Shown here in pieces: positions 32,396 through 43,700 of a stretch of 64,000 nucleotides of DNA. Within the stretch, counting starts at the first letter, position 1; each line of letters starts with the position of its first letter. Both the position numbers and the translations under genes were made by a program. Below the pieces are notes generated by a model. It did no database searches, was not told the origin of the DNA, and worked only from the letters and a program-made list of their open reading frames with translations. The DNA is from Septoria linicola (lineage: Eukaryota > Ascomycota > Dothideomycetes > Mycosphaerellales > Mycosphaerellaceae): assembly GCA_024114885.1 (NCBI GenBank), contig CP099428.1:1860001-1924000 (forward strand), written 5' to 3'.

Positions 32396-35300
32396 TCATT
32401 TACCTTCGTCGCCCTGCGCAGGTCCCATACCGGGACTACCGTGGTGCGGCATGGCAGCTTGCTGGCGAGGTGTCATTTGCGGATAGCCGCCAGACATGGC
32501 GCGTTGAAAGTGCATTGGGTGCTGTCCACCAGGCGGCGGATGAGGTTGGTATCCTTGTTGCGAGCCCTGTTGCGACATCGGGTGTGGTCTGGGACTGCCT
32601 TGGACGAAGTTACCTTGACCATGTTGTTGTTGATACGGCATGTGTGGCTGCGCTTGGTGTGGCATTGGCGAGAATCCTGGCATAGGGCCATTGTATCCTC
32701 CTTGAGATGGGTTCTGCATCATCATATGGCCGCCCATTTGCTGGGGAGGAAAACCATGTCCTTGATACCCCGGACGTGGCTGAGGCATCACTATTGCAGT
32801 TGTTAGCGATTGTACTTGGCATGTGCAGCGCGACGTCGACTTACTTGGTCCTTGCTGGTAAGGCATCATTCCTCCGGGAGGCATCGGTTGCCGCTGTCCC
32901 ATAGAGGGGCTAGCACCATAGCCTGGAATTCCTTGGCCCTGGAACGGTTGCATAGGCACCTGTCCATTAAAAGGTGGCATGTGCTGAATGCGAGGTGAGT
33001 TTTGCGCGTTGTTATGTTGCGGGAACTGTCCTGGCATGTTAGGACCCGGGAAGCCCGGCATGTGTGCGCCTTGAGGAGCATAGAACGGCTGTCGCGGGTG
33101 CCCTCCCTGCATGACTGGCACTTGCATACCGTGCTGAGGCATCTGAGACGCCATATTATGAGGCAGATTGGCCTGCATCGGTGACGGACCTTGACTCAGC
33201 TGTCTAGGCTGTGGGAAGAGGCTGTCGTGGCTCACATTCTCGTTGGCCTTGGTAGTGCCCCATGTGACAGGCGTGTCGTACGAGTATGGGATTCCTCCAT
33301 TGCGGACGAACTTCTTCTTTTGTTCCTCGTTGTAGTCTCCTCCAACCAGGAAAGTGATGGCATCGTATAGTTCGGTAAGCGGTACGGTCTCCTTGGTCTT
33401 CTTCGCGTCGAAGAACTGAGGAATCGGCTGGTTGGGAGTGCTGGGCGAGGGTCCTACAGCGCTGGCAGTGTTTGCTGGACTGGGTGAAGTGCCCGGGTTG
33501 AAGCTGCTTGCACCAGGTTGGAACTTGAATTCCGGCGCCTTGACGTTCAGAGCGCGGCTGCTAGTCGCTGACGCAGGACTTAGCGGCGTTTCTGCAGAAG
33601 GCTGCGGACCACTTGGCATACGTAGGTTGGTGGGCAGAGGTTGGGGACGGAACATTGGCCGAAATGGAGCGTTCGTTGATGCCCGTGGGGATTGACCCTG
33701 TCCAGGTACCGGGCCAGTAGCGAGCTGTTTGCGGCCGGACTGGGTAAAGGACGGCAGCACTGACGAAGCAGGCCCTGCCTGTGACGTGCTAGACGACTGT
33801 GCGGGTGAGTCGGCGCCAGTTGGTTTGTTGGCGTCCTTGTCCTTTGACCTCAGCTCAGCTTCTTTAAATGCCTGCTCGGCCTTCTTCTGGATCTCTTGTT
33901 GCTTCTCATGGTCCTTAGCCAGGATTGGGACCAGGTCGTCAGGAACACGACTCTTGAGCTTGAAATTCGCAGCAAACTTCTTGAGGTCATTGAGTTTGAC
34001 GTTCTTTTCTTGTCGCACGTTGTTACGCTTGGCATCCTGCGCCTGTTTGATACGCAGCTTCTCGTTGTTAGCGAATTGCTTGAATGCGTCGCGAGCAGCG
34101 GCGACATGATTCTCTGGACCCTGTGAGGTTATGCTCACGTTTGCGACTGCCGGTGCTTGGGGCTCAGCAGGCTTGTTCGCGGCAGGTGGAACATCGGCCG
34201 GCATCGCGATGGCAGGCGAAGTAGACGTGCCTTTGATCTTGATCTCGCTCGAGATGATCGCTGGGTCGAAGGGAGCGCCAGACACCGTGGGAGCCCCAGT
34301 CATGGGTCTCTGTGATGGCGGCACGTATGCGCCTGCTGCCCGCTTAGGCAGTGAGCTCTCCCTTCTGACCCCAGAGTATTTGTCTTCCTCGTCACCACCA
34401 GCATCATCGCGATCTGCATCTCTTCTCCTCTCCTCAGCAATGTGTGCGTTTGCAGGCGCGGAGCCCTCGATCTCTGCAGCGATACGTGCAGCTTCCAACT
34501 CTTGCTGGCGGTACTTTGGGTTTGAGCGATCGATGGAGGTTGTGTACATGTCTTCGTTGTAATCCGTCTTGACACCATACTTGGTCTCGTTCACGGCGAA
34601 CTGATCCCAGTCCCCGCCGGTCGAAGTTCCGAGCGACAAGTCGACATCAGTGCTCGAGTCAGCTTGCCATTTCTGAAGCTGGCGCTCGCCCTGAAACCGC
34701 GATTCCAGGGCCGAGATCTGTGTGTCTGTCTGGAAGCCTACAACACCTGGACGTGTGTCAGTTTTGGCAGGACATGATGCGGTTCCAACTTTCGTACCAT
34801 TTTGCCTTGCCGTCGGCGTCATCGCAAGCTTGAGGCTTTGCACGGCGACGTCGGCAACATCATCGACGCTGATACTGAGCTCATGGTCGGGACCAGAGCC
34901 AGAGAAGTCGGAAGCCGCTGTTCCATTAGTCTGCGCATGACCAGCTTGTCTCGTCCGTCTGGCCATCTTGATCGTGTGGTGCTCAAGGGTGTCTGAAGTC
35001 CCGCTGTATACGCCAGTAAACTGCTCGCCGGAAGTGAGAGTGACGGTCACATCTTGGCCCTGGGTGGGCTTGTCAGCAGGCATGTAATTTGTGGAAAATG
35101 CACATTCAACCCAGTCCCCACAACTGCAGCGAGGTTTCCAGCTGGATCACGGAAGCTTTAAACTTACCACCATCTGCGAGTATAGAAATACAGTTCGCTC
35201 ATGCAACTGCCTGTTCTGGTTTTGTGCAGGTGCGGGCGAGGGAGGAGTGGCATTGCCGTTCACGTTTCGGATGGTCGCGTTGGTGTTGTCCCAGGCTATC

Positions 35301-35647
35301 TTCCTGCTGTAGAGTGTATTAGCATTGAGATGTCAGGCCGTGTCGAACAAAGTATGGTCGAGATGATCAGTGCAGCCCAAGGCAGCGTGTTGAAGTGGGA
35401 CAAGACGCACGTGCGCGGCCAGCGACGGCGACATTGAGCTCGCGAGGCAGTGTGGCTGTCCTGGGATGTGCCATTGGGAAGTGGCTTACTTGTTCTGCCC
35501 GTCAATGGGACTTCCAGCCTGCTTGCGAGTGCTGGCCAACGCCTTTCCAGTCACGCTGCTCTTGAGCTGTTGCTTGGATCCGCCGGCGGCATTGTTGGCA
35601 GGGGTGGACTTGATAGCATCGCTGCCGTTCATGGTGGCAGCCGACAT
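32396..35647 (-). CDS. PBP1: Pbp1 / ataxin-2 homologue
   Basis: Five exons: 35647-35490, 35303-35168, 35059-34798, 34746-32845 and 32790-32396, with agreeing phases and 950 residues. Exons 2-3 form the Lsm-like SM-ATX domain (ERTVFLYSQMV joined to GQDVTVTLTSGEQFTGVYSG). LsmAD follows (WDQFAVNETKYGVKTDYNED, then MYTTSIDRSNPKYRQQELEA). A PAM2-like motif (LNVKAPEFKFQPGASSFNPG), expected to bind poly(A)-binding protein, lies near 33,500. The C-terminal third is Pro/Gln/Met/Gly-rich and disordered. Family members regulate mRNA poly(A) length, stress granules and TORC1. The 51-nt and 54-nt introns near 34,770 and 32,820 are multiples of three without stops, so unspliced reading stays open. The ATG at 35083 lies inside intron 2 and is not the start. 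An ATG at 35632 is an alternative. Confidence 0.9.
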
Positions 35648-36657
35648 GGCGGCGCCCGCAGTGGAGAGCGACAGGGACGAAGCGATGGGTGGTGTCGCGG
35701 GGGTGAGCGGTGGTGGTGATATAAATGTGTCTCAGATGAGATGAGAGAGCTCTCTGTCTCCTGCAGTTCCTCGCGCGAAAGTGTGGAGAGCAAGCAGCAC
35801 ACTCGCTCGCAACACAACACACACAGTCAACACCCTGCACCGAAAAGTGTCTTGTGTACTGTGAAGAGAAATGGAGCTTCTGGATGCACAAAAAAGAAGG
35901 GACACCGCGACGGGCAAGAGTGGGTGAAGCAGCACGCACAAAAGGTGTGGTGGTTCGGGAGAGTGATGTGATGTTGTGGGTGAGAGCGGCTTGCTGCTGT
36001 TGTCCAAGCTGGATCACTGGTGCTGCTGGGTGCACCCGTCACCCGAAACACCCTGGTCGGAAGTGTAGAAAGCAGACACGACGAGCTGGCCTAACTAGTT
36101 AGTCCCAAGCACGGGCGATAGATATGATGACTGTCGATGGACTGGTATTGACACACAGCCAGGTGTGTGAGCTATTGCGTACAAGGCAAACGAAGGGGAG
36201 GAAATGCTTGTCGCATACGGTGAAGCTATTCGGCGCCTTGATGCCACACATGTAGAAACTAGTCCAAGGAGACCACGCTAAGTTAACGTTAGACTCATTG
36301 CGAATACAAGGCGGCGCGTGTGCTGCGCTGGAGTCGAGTAGTTGTCCAGCTGCAAATAGTCATTGTCTTCATTTCTGCCTTCTCTTGCTGATTATATTGC
36401 GCACTTCACGTCACCTCGGGAAGAAACTACAATAATAGCATCGTCTTTGACACGAACGGCCTGTTCGCCCGTTGGATCCTGTCCTGGCGACAAGCGTTCC
36501 AGCTGCTGCAACGCAACGCAACATCACGAGCAGAAGTCCGTGCTTCCACGCGACCTCGCACCTATACTGCCAACCAACAGTTCGCAACTATACCAGCCAC
36601 CTATACGCAGAACACTCCACCACCACTTCTGGTGCATTGCGCACACCTTCCGACACG
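35648..36657. other. Divergent intergenic region between PBP1 and BUD6
   Basis: About 1 kb containing both promoters and leaders. The frame upstream of BUD6 is open from 36472 but has no ATG before 36658. No specific regulatory site was recognised. Confidence 0.5.
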
Positions 36658-39600
36658 ATGAACGGCGGCCAGGCCGCGACGGCCATGCCAACGGGCCCCG
36701 AAGATGCCTCAAATGGGCAGCGAGGCAGCGGAGGATCGACGCGGTCAGCGGGCAGCAGTCGGTCAAGACAAAATGTGAGTACTGTGAATGCAAGAAGCGG
36801 CGGCGATGGTGGTGGCAGCGGAATACGTAGTATCAGAGGAAAGACCGGCGATGGCATGGGCAGACAGAGAAATGGTCAAGATGCTGGTACTGACAGACAG
36901 CAGCCGCAACAGCAGCTCTCGACGATCGAGAAATCCGTCACCCATCTGCTGGTTGCGACGAAACAGCTGCTGGAGACACTGACCATGTGGTCAACGGGGC
37001 GGGCGACAGAGGGTGAGGTGTCAGATGTTTATGTGCGCTTGGGCTACGAGTTCAATATCGCTTGCCGAGCTTTTAATGCGATTGGGGTCGACACGTCAGA
37101 TCTGGGCCCAGTGCCTGACCTGTTGAGGTCAATCTTGGAAGAGACTCTCAGCCAGGACGCAAGCCAGCAGAGCTTGGAAAAGTACTTGCCGCGCATCAGA
37201 GACATCATCATCAACTTGCTCCACGGTCTTAAGAAGAAGCAGCAACGCCTACGGCAACGAGGGACAAGAGAGGGTGGAGAGTCGAGCTCAAGGCCTCCGA
37301 GGCAAGCATCAACGGCGAGCAATATAAGCTCAGCAACAACGTCGACAGAACAGCTGGAGGATGTGCCTTCACGACACTCCAGCAGCAGGACATTTGCGCA
37401 ACGGCAGGGCAGTGGAGACTTGACTGGACCTGATCTGCCACCTCGGACAACAAGCGTAGCTGGAGGACAACGATCGCCCAAGCGGAACGCGCTCAGCCCG
37501 CAGAACAGCGTCAGTCAACGGCCTAACGAGCAGGACACGCGCTCCACTGCCTCGGGCTCCTCCTTGTCCAGCGATACGATGCAGAACATACCGGTCATTG
37601 CTCCCTACCCCGAGAGCGACACGATGCCAACGAATGCGTCTGTTGAAGCTGAATCGTCACCGGAACCTCCCAAGCCACCTCCGAAAACAAATGATGCACT
37701 TTCAGCCCTGCAACGTGGTGGGGAGCTGGAAAGACGAGCCTCAAGACGATTCTCGGCATACCAGATTCAGAAGCATCTCGGCACATCGATCAACGGCATT
37801 CCAGCCATCCCAGCAGCACAGAACTCCCCCATTCCGAATAGAGGTCGGGATGTGCGCGAGTCTTTGAATGCTGTGCGGTCGAGAGGGAGTTATATGCACA
37901 GCCGAGCCAAGTCCAAGACCCAGCGACCACAATTTGACTCGTCACCTAACAGAGAACATGATGTGAGGAGGATCTCGGAGGAGAGCTCGTCGCAAGCACA
38001 GGACGAACTACCAGCCCCGAGCAGGCCCTTCGCACAAGAGTTCAATGACGAGATCGTGAAGACGCCCGAAGACAAGCTGGCCCCGCCGTTCTCGCCTGTA
38101 GTGGAACAGCCAAGTGCCACGCTAAATGGACCAATGGAAGAGCCCTTTGCGCCAAGCGGCGAGTTTGCGGCGCCAACGAGAACACCCACCATCAAGCGGC
38201 CGCAGCGCGAGTCTGTACGTCAGGGCCGAGAATACACGCCACCGGTGTCCCAATATGTTCCCGAGGGATCTCCACAAGCCGGAGTGCAGCTCACGCTATT
38301 CCTGCAGTACAAAAGTAAGATCAAGAAGTTCACTCTGCCAGATGGCGGCGACTTGAGCCTTGCCCGTCTTCAGTTGGCATTTATCGAAAAGTTCGCTTGG
38401 AATACGCACAACAATGGTGTCGACCTGCCCGAGATCTACATCCAGGATTCCGTGTCAGGCGTCAGGCATGAGCTGGAAGACTTGAACGATGTCAAAGAGC
38501 GATCTGTACTTGTCCTCAACATTGAAGCGCTCGATGAGGTCAAGAGACATTTCGACGATGGCATCGGCAGCTTGCGGCGTGTGGTTGAAACGATCAAGAC
38601 CAGCGTGGACGAGCAGTCCACGTCAATTCAACGAGTATCCGACAGGCAACAGGAGACAGCAAAGGAGCTTGCGAGCTTAGCAGCAGCACCACCACCTGCA
38701 CCGGTCGTGCCAGCCTCGAGTGGAACAGTCACTTCTGGCAAAGACATGACTGGACAACTCAAAGAAGTACAAAGTCTGCGACGCGATCTTGCTGTAGTGC
38801 GCCAGACCTACAACTCCTTCGTTCAGGATATGCAAGCTTCGATGAACACTGTGCGGACCAAGGCATCTACCATCAAGAAGGCTGCAGCTGAGACGGTCAT
38901 TCCAGACATGGACAACAACACTGGCCGATCTTATGTGAACAACGGCAAAAAGACTTTGTCAGGCGACAGCGAAAGAATTGTCAACAGAGTCGACGATCTT
39001 CAGGATATCGTCGAAGATCTGCGCAAAGACGTGGTCAGTCGTGGTGTGCGTCCTCTGCCCCGTCAACTCGAAGATGTCAGCAAAGATATCAGCATTGCGA
39101 CCTCGGACCTCAAGAAGCTGCAAGAATTCCTTAAACGTGAGAAGCCTATTTGGACCAAGATCTGGGAGAAGGAGTTGCAGGTTGTATGCGATGATCGTGA
39201 CCTGTTGACAATGCAAGAAGAACTCGCAGCTGATCTCGAGGACGACCTCGAGAAGGCGTCTCAGACCTTTGCGCTCGTGGAAGAGGCCACGCGGCAGCAG
39301 AACTTGCAGAACCCGGACGGCGCAGCAGCTCCAACCGGTGTCCGCTCGACGTCACGAACACTTGCTCTGAAGCCTGTTGCAGACCCTCATGAAGCAAAGG
39401 ACAGCGTGCTAGGTGAAGTCCGAGCACTCCAGCCAAACCACGAATCGAGACTCGAGGCGATTGAACGTGCTGAGAAGGCTCGCCAGCGCGAGCTCGAAAA
39501 CCGCAAAGAAGGCGAATTCCAACGCGAACTCGGCAATTTCGTCGAGGAGGGCAAGCTCAAGAAGACTGGCGGCCACGAAGAAGTCGAGAGGCTGCGCAAA

Positions 39601-39864
39601 GTGAGGGAAGAGCAAGCACGACAGGAAGCAAGCCGCATGATGGAGGAGAGAAGGCGAATCATGGCTGAGAAACAGGCCGCCGAGGAAGCAGCAGCAGAGG
39701 CCGCCGAAGCTAACGGAGAAGCCGAGCCTGAAGCTGGAACAACTGAAGTCGCCGAACTGGAGCCTCCGACAGACGACAAAGATCCCGTGTCAGACGGCGA
39801 AGGCGCAGCATTTGTTGACGCAAAAGAAGAAGTCGGCACTCCATCCGAGAGTCCCGCACCTTAG
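36658..39864 (+). CDS. BUD6: Bud6/Aip3 actin- and formin-interacting polarity protein
   Basis: The ATG at 36658 (MNGGQAATAMP) gives up to 1,068 residues. The N-terminal AIP3 segment starts at about residue 87 (STIEKSVTHLLVATKQLLET) and includes YEFNIACRAFNAIGVDTSDL. A long Ser/Pro-rich disordered region follows. The C-terminal AIP3 core starts near residue 542 (VQLTLFLQYKSKIKKFTLPD, then LQLAFIEKFAW) and continues into coiled coils that in yeast bind actin and activate formins (for example LEDVSKDISIATSDLKKLQE). Bud6 sits in the polarisome at hyphal tips and septa. A GTGAGT at 36775 suggests an in-frame intron of about 120 nt ending near 36890. After the TAG at 39862-39864 the same frame stays open and coding-like for 98 codons, to TGA at 40159-40161. 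Confidence 0.9.
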   Translation: MNGGQAATAMPTGPEDASNGQRGSGGSTRSAGSSRSRQNVSTVNARSGGDGGGSGIRSIRGKTGDGMGRQRNGQDAGTDRQQPQQQLSTIEKSVTHLLVATKQLLETLTMWSTGRATEGEVSDVYVRLGYEFNIACRAFNAIGVDTSDLGPVPDLLRSILEETLSQDASQQSLEKYLPRIRDIIINLLHGLKKKQQRLRQRGTREGGESSSRPPRQASTASNISSATTSTEQLEDVPSRHSSSRTFAQRQGSGDLTGPDLPPRTTSVAGGQRSPKRNALSPQNSVSQRPNEQDTRSTASGSSLSSDTMQNIPVIAPYPESDTMPTNASVEAESSPEPPKPPPKTNDALSALQRGGELERRASRRFSAYQIQKHLGTSINGIPAIPAAQNSPIPNRGRDVRESLNAVRSRGSYMHSRAKSKTQRPQFDSSPNREHDVRRISEESSSQAQDELPAPSRPFAQEFNDEIVKTPEDKLAPPFSPVVEQPSATLNGPMEEPFAPSGEFAAPTRTPTIKRPQRESVRQGREYTPPVSQYVPEGSPQAGVQLTLFLQYKSKIKKFTLPDGGDLSLARLQLAFIEKFAWNTHNNGVDLPEIYIQDSVSGVRHELEDLNDVKERSVLVLNIEALDEVKRHFDDGIGSLRRVVETIKTSVDEQSTSIQRVSDRQQETAKELASLAAAPPPAPVVPASSGTVTSGKDMTGQLKEVQSLRRDLAVVRQTYNSFVQDMQASMNTVRTKASTIKKAAAETVIPDMDNNTGRSYVNNGKKTLSGDSERIVNRVDDLQDIVEDLRKDVVSRGVRPLPRQLEDVSKDISIATSDLKKLQEFLKREKPIWTKIWEKELQVVCDDRDLLTMQEELAADLEDDLEKASQTFALVEEATRQQNLQNPDGAAAPTGVRSTSRTLALKPVADPHEAKDSVLGEVRALQPNHESRLEAIERAEKARQRELENRKEGEFQRELGNFVEEGKLKKTGGHEEVERLRKVREEQARQEASRMMEERRRIMAEKQAAEEAAAEAAEANGEAEPEAGTTEVAELEPPTDDKDPVSDGEGAAFVDAKEEVGTPSESPAP

Positions 39865-40161
39865 GAAGGTACGATCAATCGAGATGAGCATGGCAATGAC
39901 GAACGTGATGAGCACAATGGTCCACAGGCCAATGATACGCAAGAGGTCACACAGCACACATACCACGGATACGAAGAGCCTACGATCGCGAGTATGCTCC
40001 GGAGGAAGGACTCTGGTGACGGTGGTGAATCGCCTTTGGTTGCGAAGATTAAGCGGAAACAGGTCGCGAGCTCGTCGCCTGTTGGGAATGGTGATGGCAG
40101 TCGGAGTCCTTGGCCGGATAGGAGGAGCTCGCTGTATACCGGTGATATGTCTGGCTCTTGA
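39865..40161 (+). other. In-frame coding-like extension downstream of the BUD6 TAG
   Basis: Directly after the BUD6 stop the same frame reads EGTINRDEHGNDERDEHNG, later EEPTIASMLRRKDSGDGGES and PLVAKIKRKQVASSSP, and ends SLYTGDMSGS before TGA. Charge and Ser/Gly content match the BUD6 tail. It could be readthrough product, the true C-terminus beyond a recent nonsense change, or 3-prime UTR that is open by chance. Confidence 0.55.
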
Positions 40162-40791
40162 GAACTCTATCTTGAGCAGTTGGATGAAGAAGGAGGTTCT
40201 TGTCGTGGTGTAATGTACATTGTCACCAGCTTGCATGTCTGGCTACAGACCTTACTTAGCTCGGAATCGGATGATGTATAATACTGCGAATGTCACCTGC
40301 CACCACCAAACCTCTCCCCTCCTTCTTCTTCTTCTTCACATTTGATCACGTTTCATTCGCAGCAGCTAACAGCCACACTAAGAATGCACGCTAATGTCAA
40401 TCAATTCAGTCTGGCCAGGATGTGATCGCCGAGTGCGTGCTGATGTCGGCTTGTTCTGCGTTGAGGAGCCAGAGTGAGTTGTCGTTTTGTCACCTTACTC
40501 TACTCGGAACGAGGGTCTCAAGGAACACAATTCGTGCACTTCGAGACGGACATGTTGGAGATGCATGCGGCGTGGAAGCAAGTCCGCACATCGAAGACTT
40601 TGGTGGATTGATGATAGTCTTCTGGACTCGCATACCAGTATAGTGGACGCAGTGTGATAAACGTGACAGTGGTAATGATGCGACGAGCATTTGTGCACGC
40701 AAGGGAATAAGCTGTACATACCACAAAGAGCAAATTGGCGCCGTTCAACGCCGTAGTAATGCAAGGCTGCGATAACGCTATCAGTGAAATT
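40162..40791. other. Convergent intergenic region
   Basis: About 630 bp between the 3-prime ends of BUD6 and the PHD-finger gene. It holds a CTT-rich run near 40320-40340 and no gene signal. Confidence 0.5.
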
Positions 40792-43700
40792 TCAAATGCC
40801 CGCCCTGTAGACTGTCCTGCTCTTTCCTCCGATGTGTCTGTAAACCAGCTCTCTGTTCATTATTGCTGGCACGAGGTCGTCAGGCACGCCGAGAAACTCC
40901 TCCAGTATATCAAACTCCTCCAAAGGTAAGCCATCCGTGGCTACTCGAGGGGCTGACCGGCTTGTATCCTTAACAATTACGGCAGGATGAGATGGTAATG
41001 CTGCGCATCTTCCCCAGTCTCGAGGTAGGCCGGGCACTGAGTATCCAGCTCGCTTACTGTATGGCTTCTTCTGTCGTCGAAGCTCATCACGTTCGGCGAT
41101 CTGCTTCTGGCGACGAGCCACAACTTCGGTCACTTTTGCTTGCTGGACTAGTTTGTTCCTTGGGTCGAAGTGAGGTCGATCGATGAAGAGTGACCGCGAA
41201 GACAGCTTTCGTTTCAGATTGTCCGCTCGAATCATGTTGAGCAGGTCTGTCTCTTCGTCGTCTTCCAGAAATCGATCATCGTCCGTCTGCTGATCTGCCG
41301 CTGAGACGATCGACATCGAAGGATCATTGTTGCGAGCAGGACTTGGGGATATCGCTAATGTGGCGGAAGGAATTGCGGGTTGCTGATGGGCAAACGCTGT
41401 GCCATTCCAGTGCGCGGGGGAGGTAAGGTCGGGAGCGGCCATCTCATGTCGAACGTGCTTGCGTTGCATGCTGGCCAGAGGTTGGTCTTCCTCCGAGCTT
41501 TCCTCACTTGCGCTCGACATTTCACGGGGTCTGTGCGCAGGCACAGCTTCGCTCACGTAGTTGACCACCTCAGCATCTCCTTCAGCCTGTCGCTGTATCA
41601 CAGTTGGGCGCACAGCATCTTCGGTAGCAGCTGCCGCTTGTTCCGTGTTGACAATAGCCGCACTATTCGCCCTCAGCTTGAGCACCGGCAGTTTCCCAAC
41701 AGGAGCAGGCTTCTTAGACCCAATCTTGATCTTGAACCCGGAGCGGGCTGGAGGACCCTCTGAAGACAGCGTCTCTATGGGTGCTGGCAATCTTGGTCGC
41801 TGTAAAGTCGTGTCCCAATGCTCGAGCTGGTCAGCCATACCCGGTAGGAGTTCGTATATGACCTTCGATCCTTTCCGAGTGTCTTCCGGGTCTAACGGCT
41901 GAGAAGTGATCATTATTTCCCCATTTTTCCCGGAAGCATTCATGCTCATAGTAGCCTGGACACCATTGGCCCAGATGCCTTGACCCAGTTGATAGTTTGG
42001 GATGTTGTTATCTATCCATTCTACAACCCATCTGGGCGTAGCTCGATAGTCGTGCGCCGCGCACATCGCCATTGCGATGAGGCGAAGGTATGTACTCTTA
42101 GGTCGTTGCCAGGAGTCACCGAGATCATACTGGTCGGCTGCAGGCACTCTTTGACTCTTGCGTGCCTCTCGCTTCTTTTCCATGACGGATGTGACCCCGA
42201 GATCGGCGTGAATGTCGACACTGTCATCATCTGGCTCGTCATGCCCGAATGCTTGTGGAGACTGCTCGATGTCAGATAGCGAGCCGTCTCCTTCTTCAGG
42301 CACATCCATAGCGGAGTCTGGCTGGGTCAGAAAGGAGTGAGCAAGTTCAGGATTTTGATAAACGTGGTGGTTGTCAGCATTCCCTTGCCCGCGAAGAGTC
42401 TCACCATCCTCTCGAGCCTCCAGGCCGGTCAGCGCTGACAGCGGTGTAGTAACCGTATGCTCGATGTCAGCGTGGTGTGGAGGGCGTGGTGCTTCTGGCT
42501 CAATGCCTTTCGTATCGCGTGGCGAAGGCCGTGCTTCTCTATCCCCTTCCTGGGGTGTGCAGCTCTGTTGCAACGTCGAGGCGCTGGGATCTTCATTCAG
42601 TGCCGAAGCCACACAATCCGTCGTTGCTTGTACCGTGGCCTTCTCTCTGGGCAGAGCTGGTCCATCGGCCTTAGACTTGCATGCGATACAGTCGGCCTTT
42701 CCAGAAGGATTATAAGGAACCTTGTGCTTGCCGCACCTACTACACCGCATCGTAATCAGCTTGCTCCTCCGAGCTTTTGCTACACCTCGGGGCTTTGGAG
42801 CAGCTGGCTGAATGACGCTATCGGCAGGCGAGGCTACTTCAGAAGCAGGGGCAGAGAATTGTTGCTGTGCGGAATCATCTACAAACGCTATGCTCAGCGA
42901 ATTTGTTGTTGTACTATCGATAGCAGCCAGGCAGGTCTGGTGGTTGAGCATCCCCAAGTGATTCTGAGGCAGTTTTGTGTGTGAGTGCTCCGGGCCATTG
43001 AAGGAGTCCGTGACCGTGCGGCGCGGCGATAAATGCTGGCTGGGAACCTGCTGCTCAACAGGATCCTCGCAGTCCTCTTGGCGGGTCAAGTCGGCCAAAG
43101 CCGTTGAGCTCGCCATGTCTTGTCTTTTCACGCGCTTGAATGTGAACTTCTTCGACTCGGTAGCATTGACCGTGATAGTTTCTGTCGTCGCTGTGAAGCT
43201 TTGTTCAACTGAATCTTGCGCCGCGCTGAGCATCGATTGTTCGCTGTTGCCTGAGCTCCTACGGCCGAGATGTAAGTTGTCGGCAGTGGAAGTCGGCCCA
43301 GCTGTTGAAGCCATGTTGGCCGAAGAGTCAGATGCTGGGAGCTTCGGAGTGTCTGTCATTCGAAGCGACGTTGACTGAGAAGTACTGGTATGATTGCCGC
43401 CGAGCTCTGACCGAGTGCCGCTACCAGATCCTGTTGACACGCTCGCCGTTCGTGCAATCTTGGTCGGGCGCTGACTGTCATTCATGGTCTCATCTGCTAT
43501 CTCTGAGTTCCCTAGCATGAGTGCAGATTTACGCTTCGAAGTGGTTTGTGGAACACGTATTGTTTCGGCCCTTGCATCGGCGGTACAAACCTCCGCTGCT
43601 TCACGAGCGATGTCGTTGCTTGTGGAATGTGGAGCTGACTCGGATCTTATAATGACGCTAGTGGCTGTTTCAATCAATGCTTTCTCCTGGATTACAGATC

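Noticed and set aside
35059..35083. ATG at 35083 as the PBP1 start
   Set aside because: It lies within a clear intron (GTAAGT donor at 35167, CTGAC branch, CCCAG acceptor before 35059). Two upstream exons supply the first half of the Lsm-like domain.
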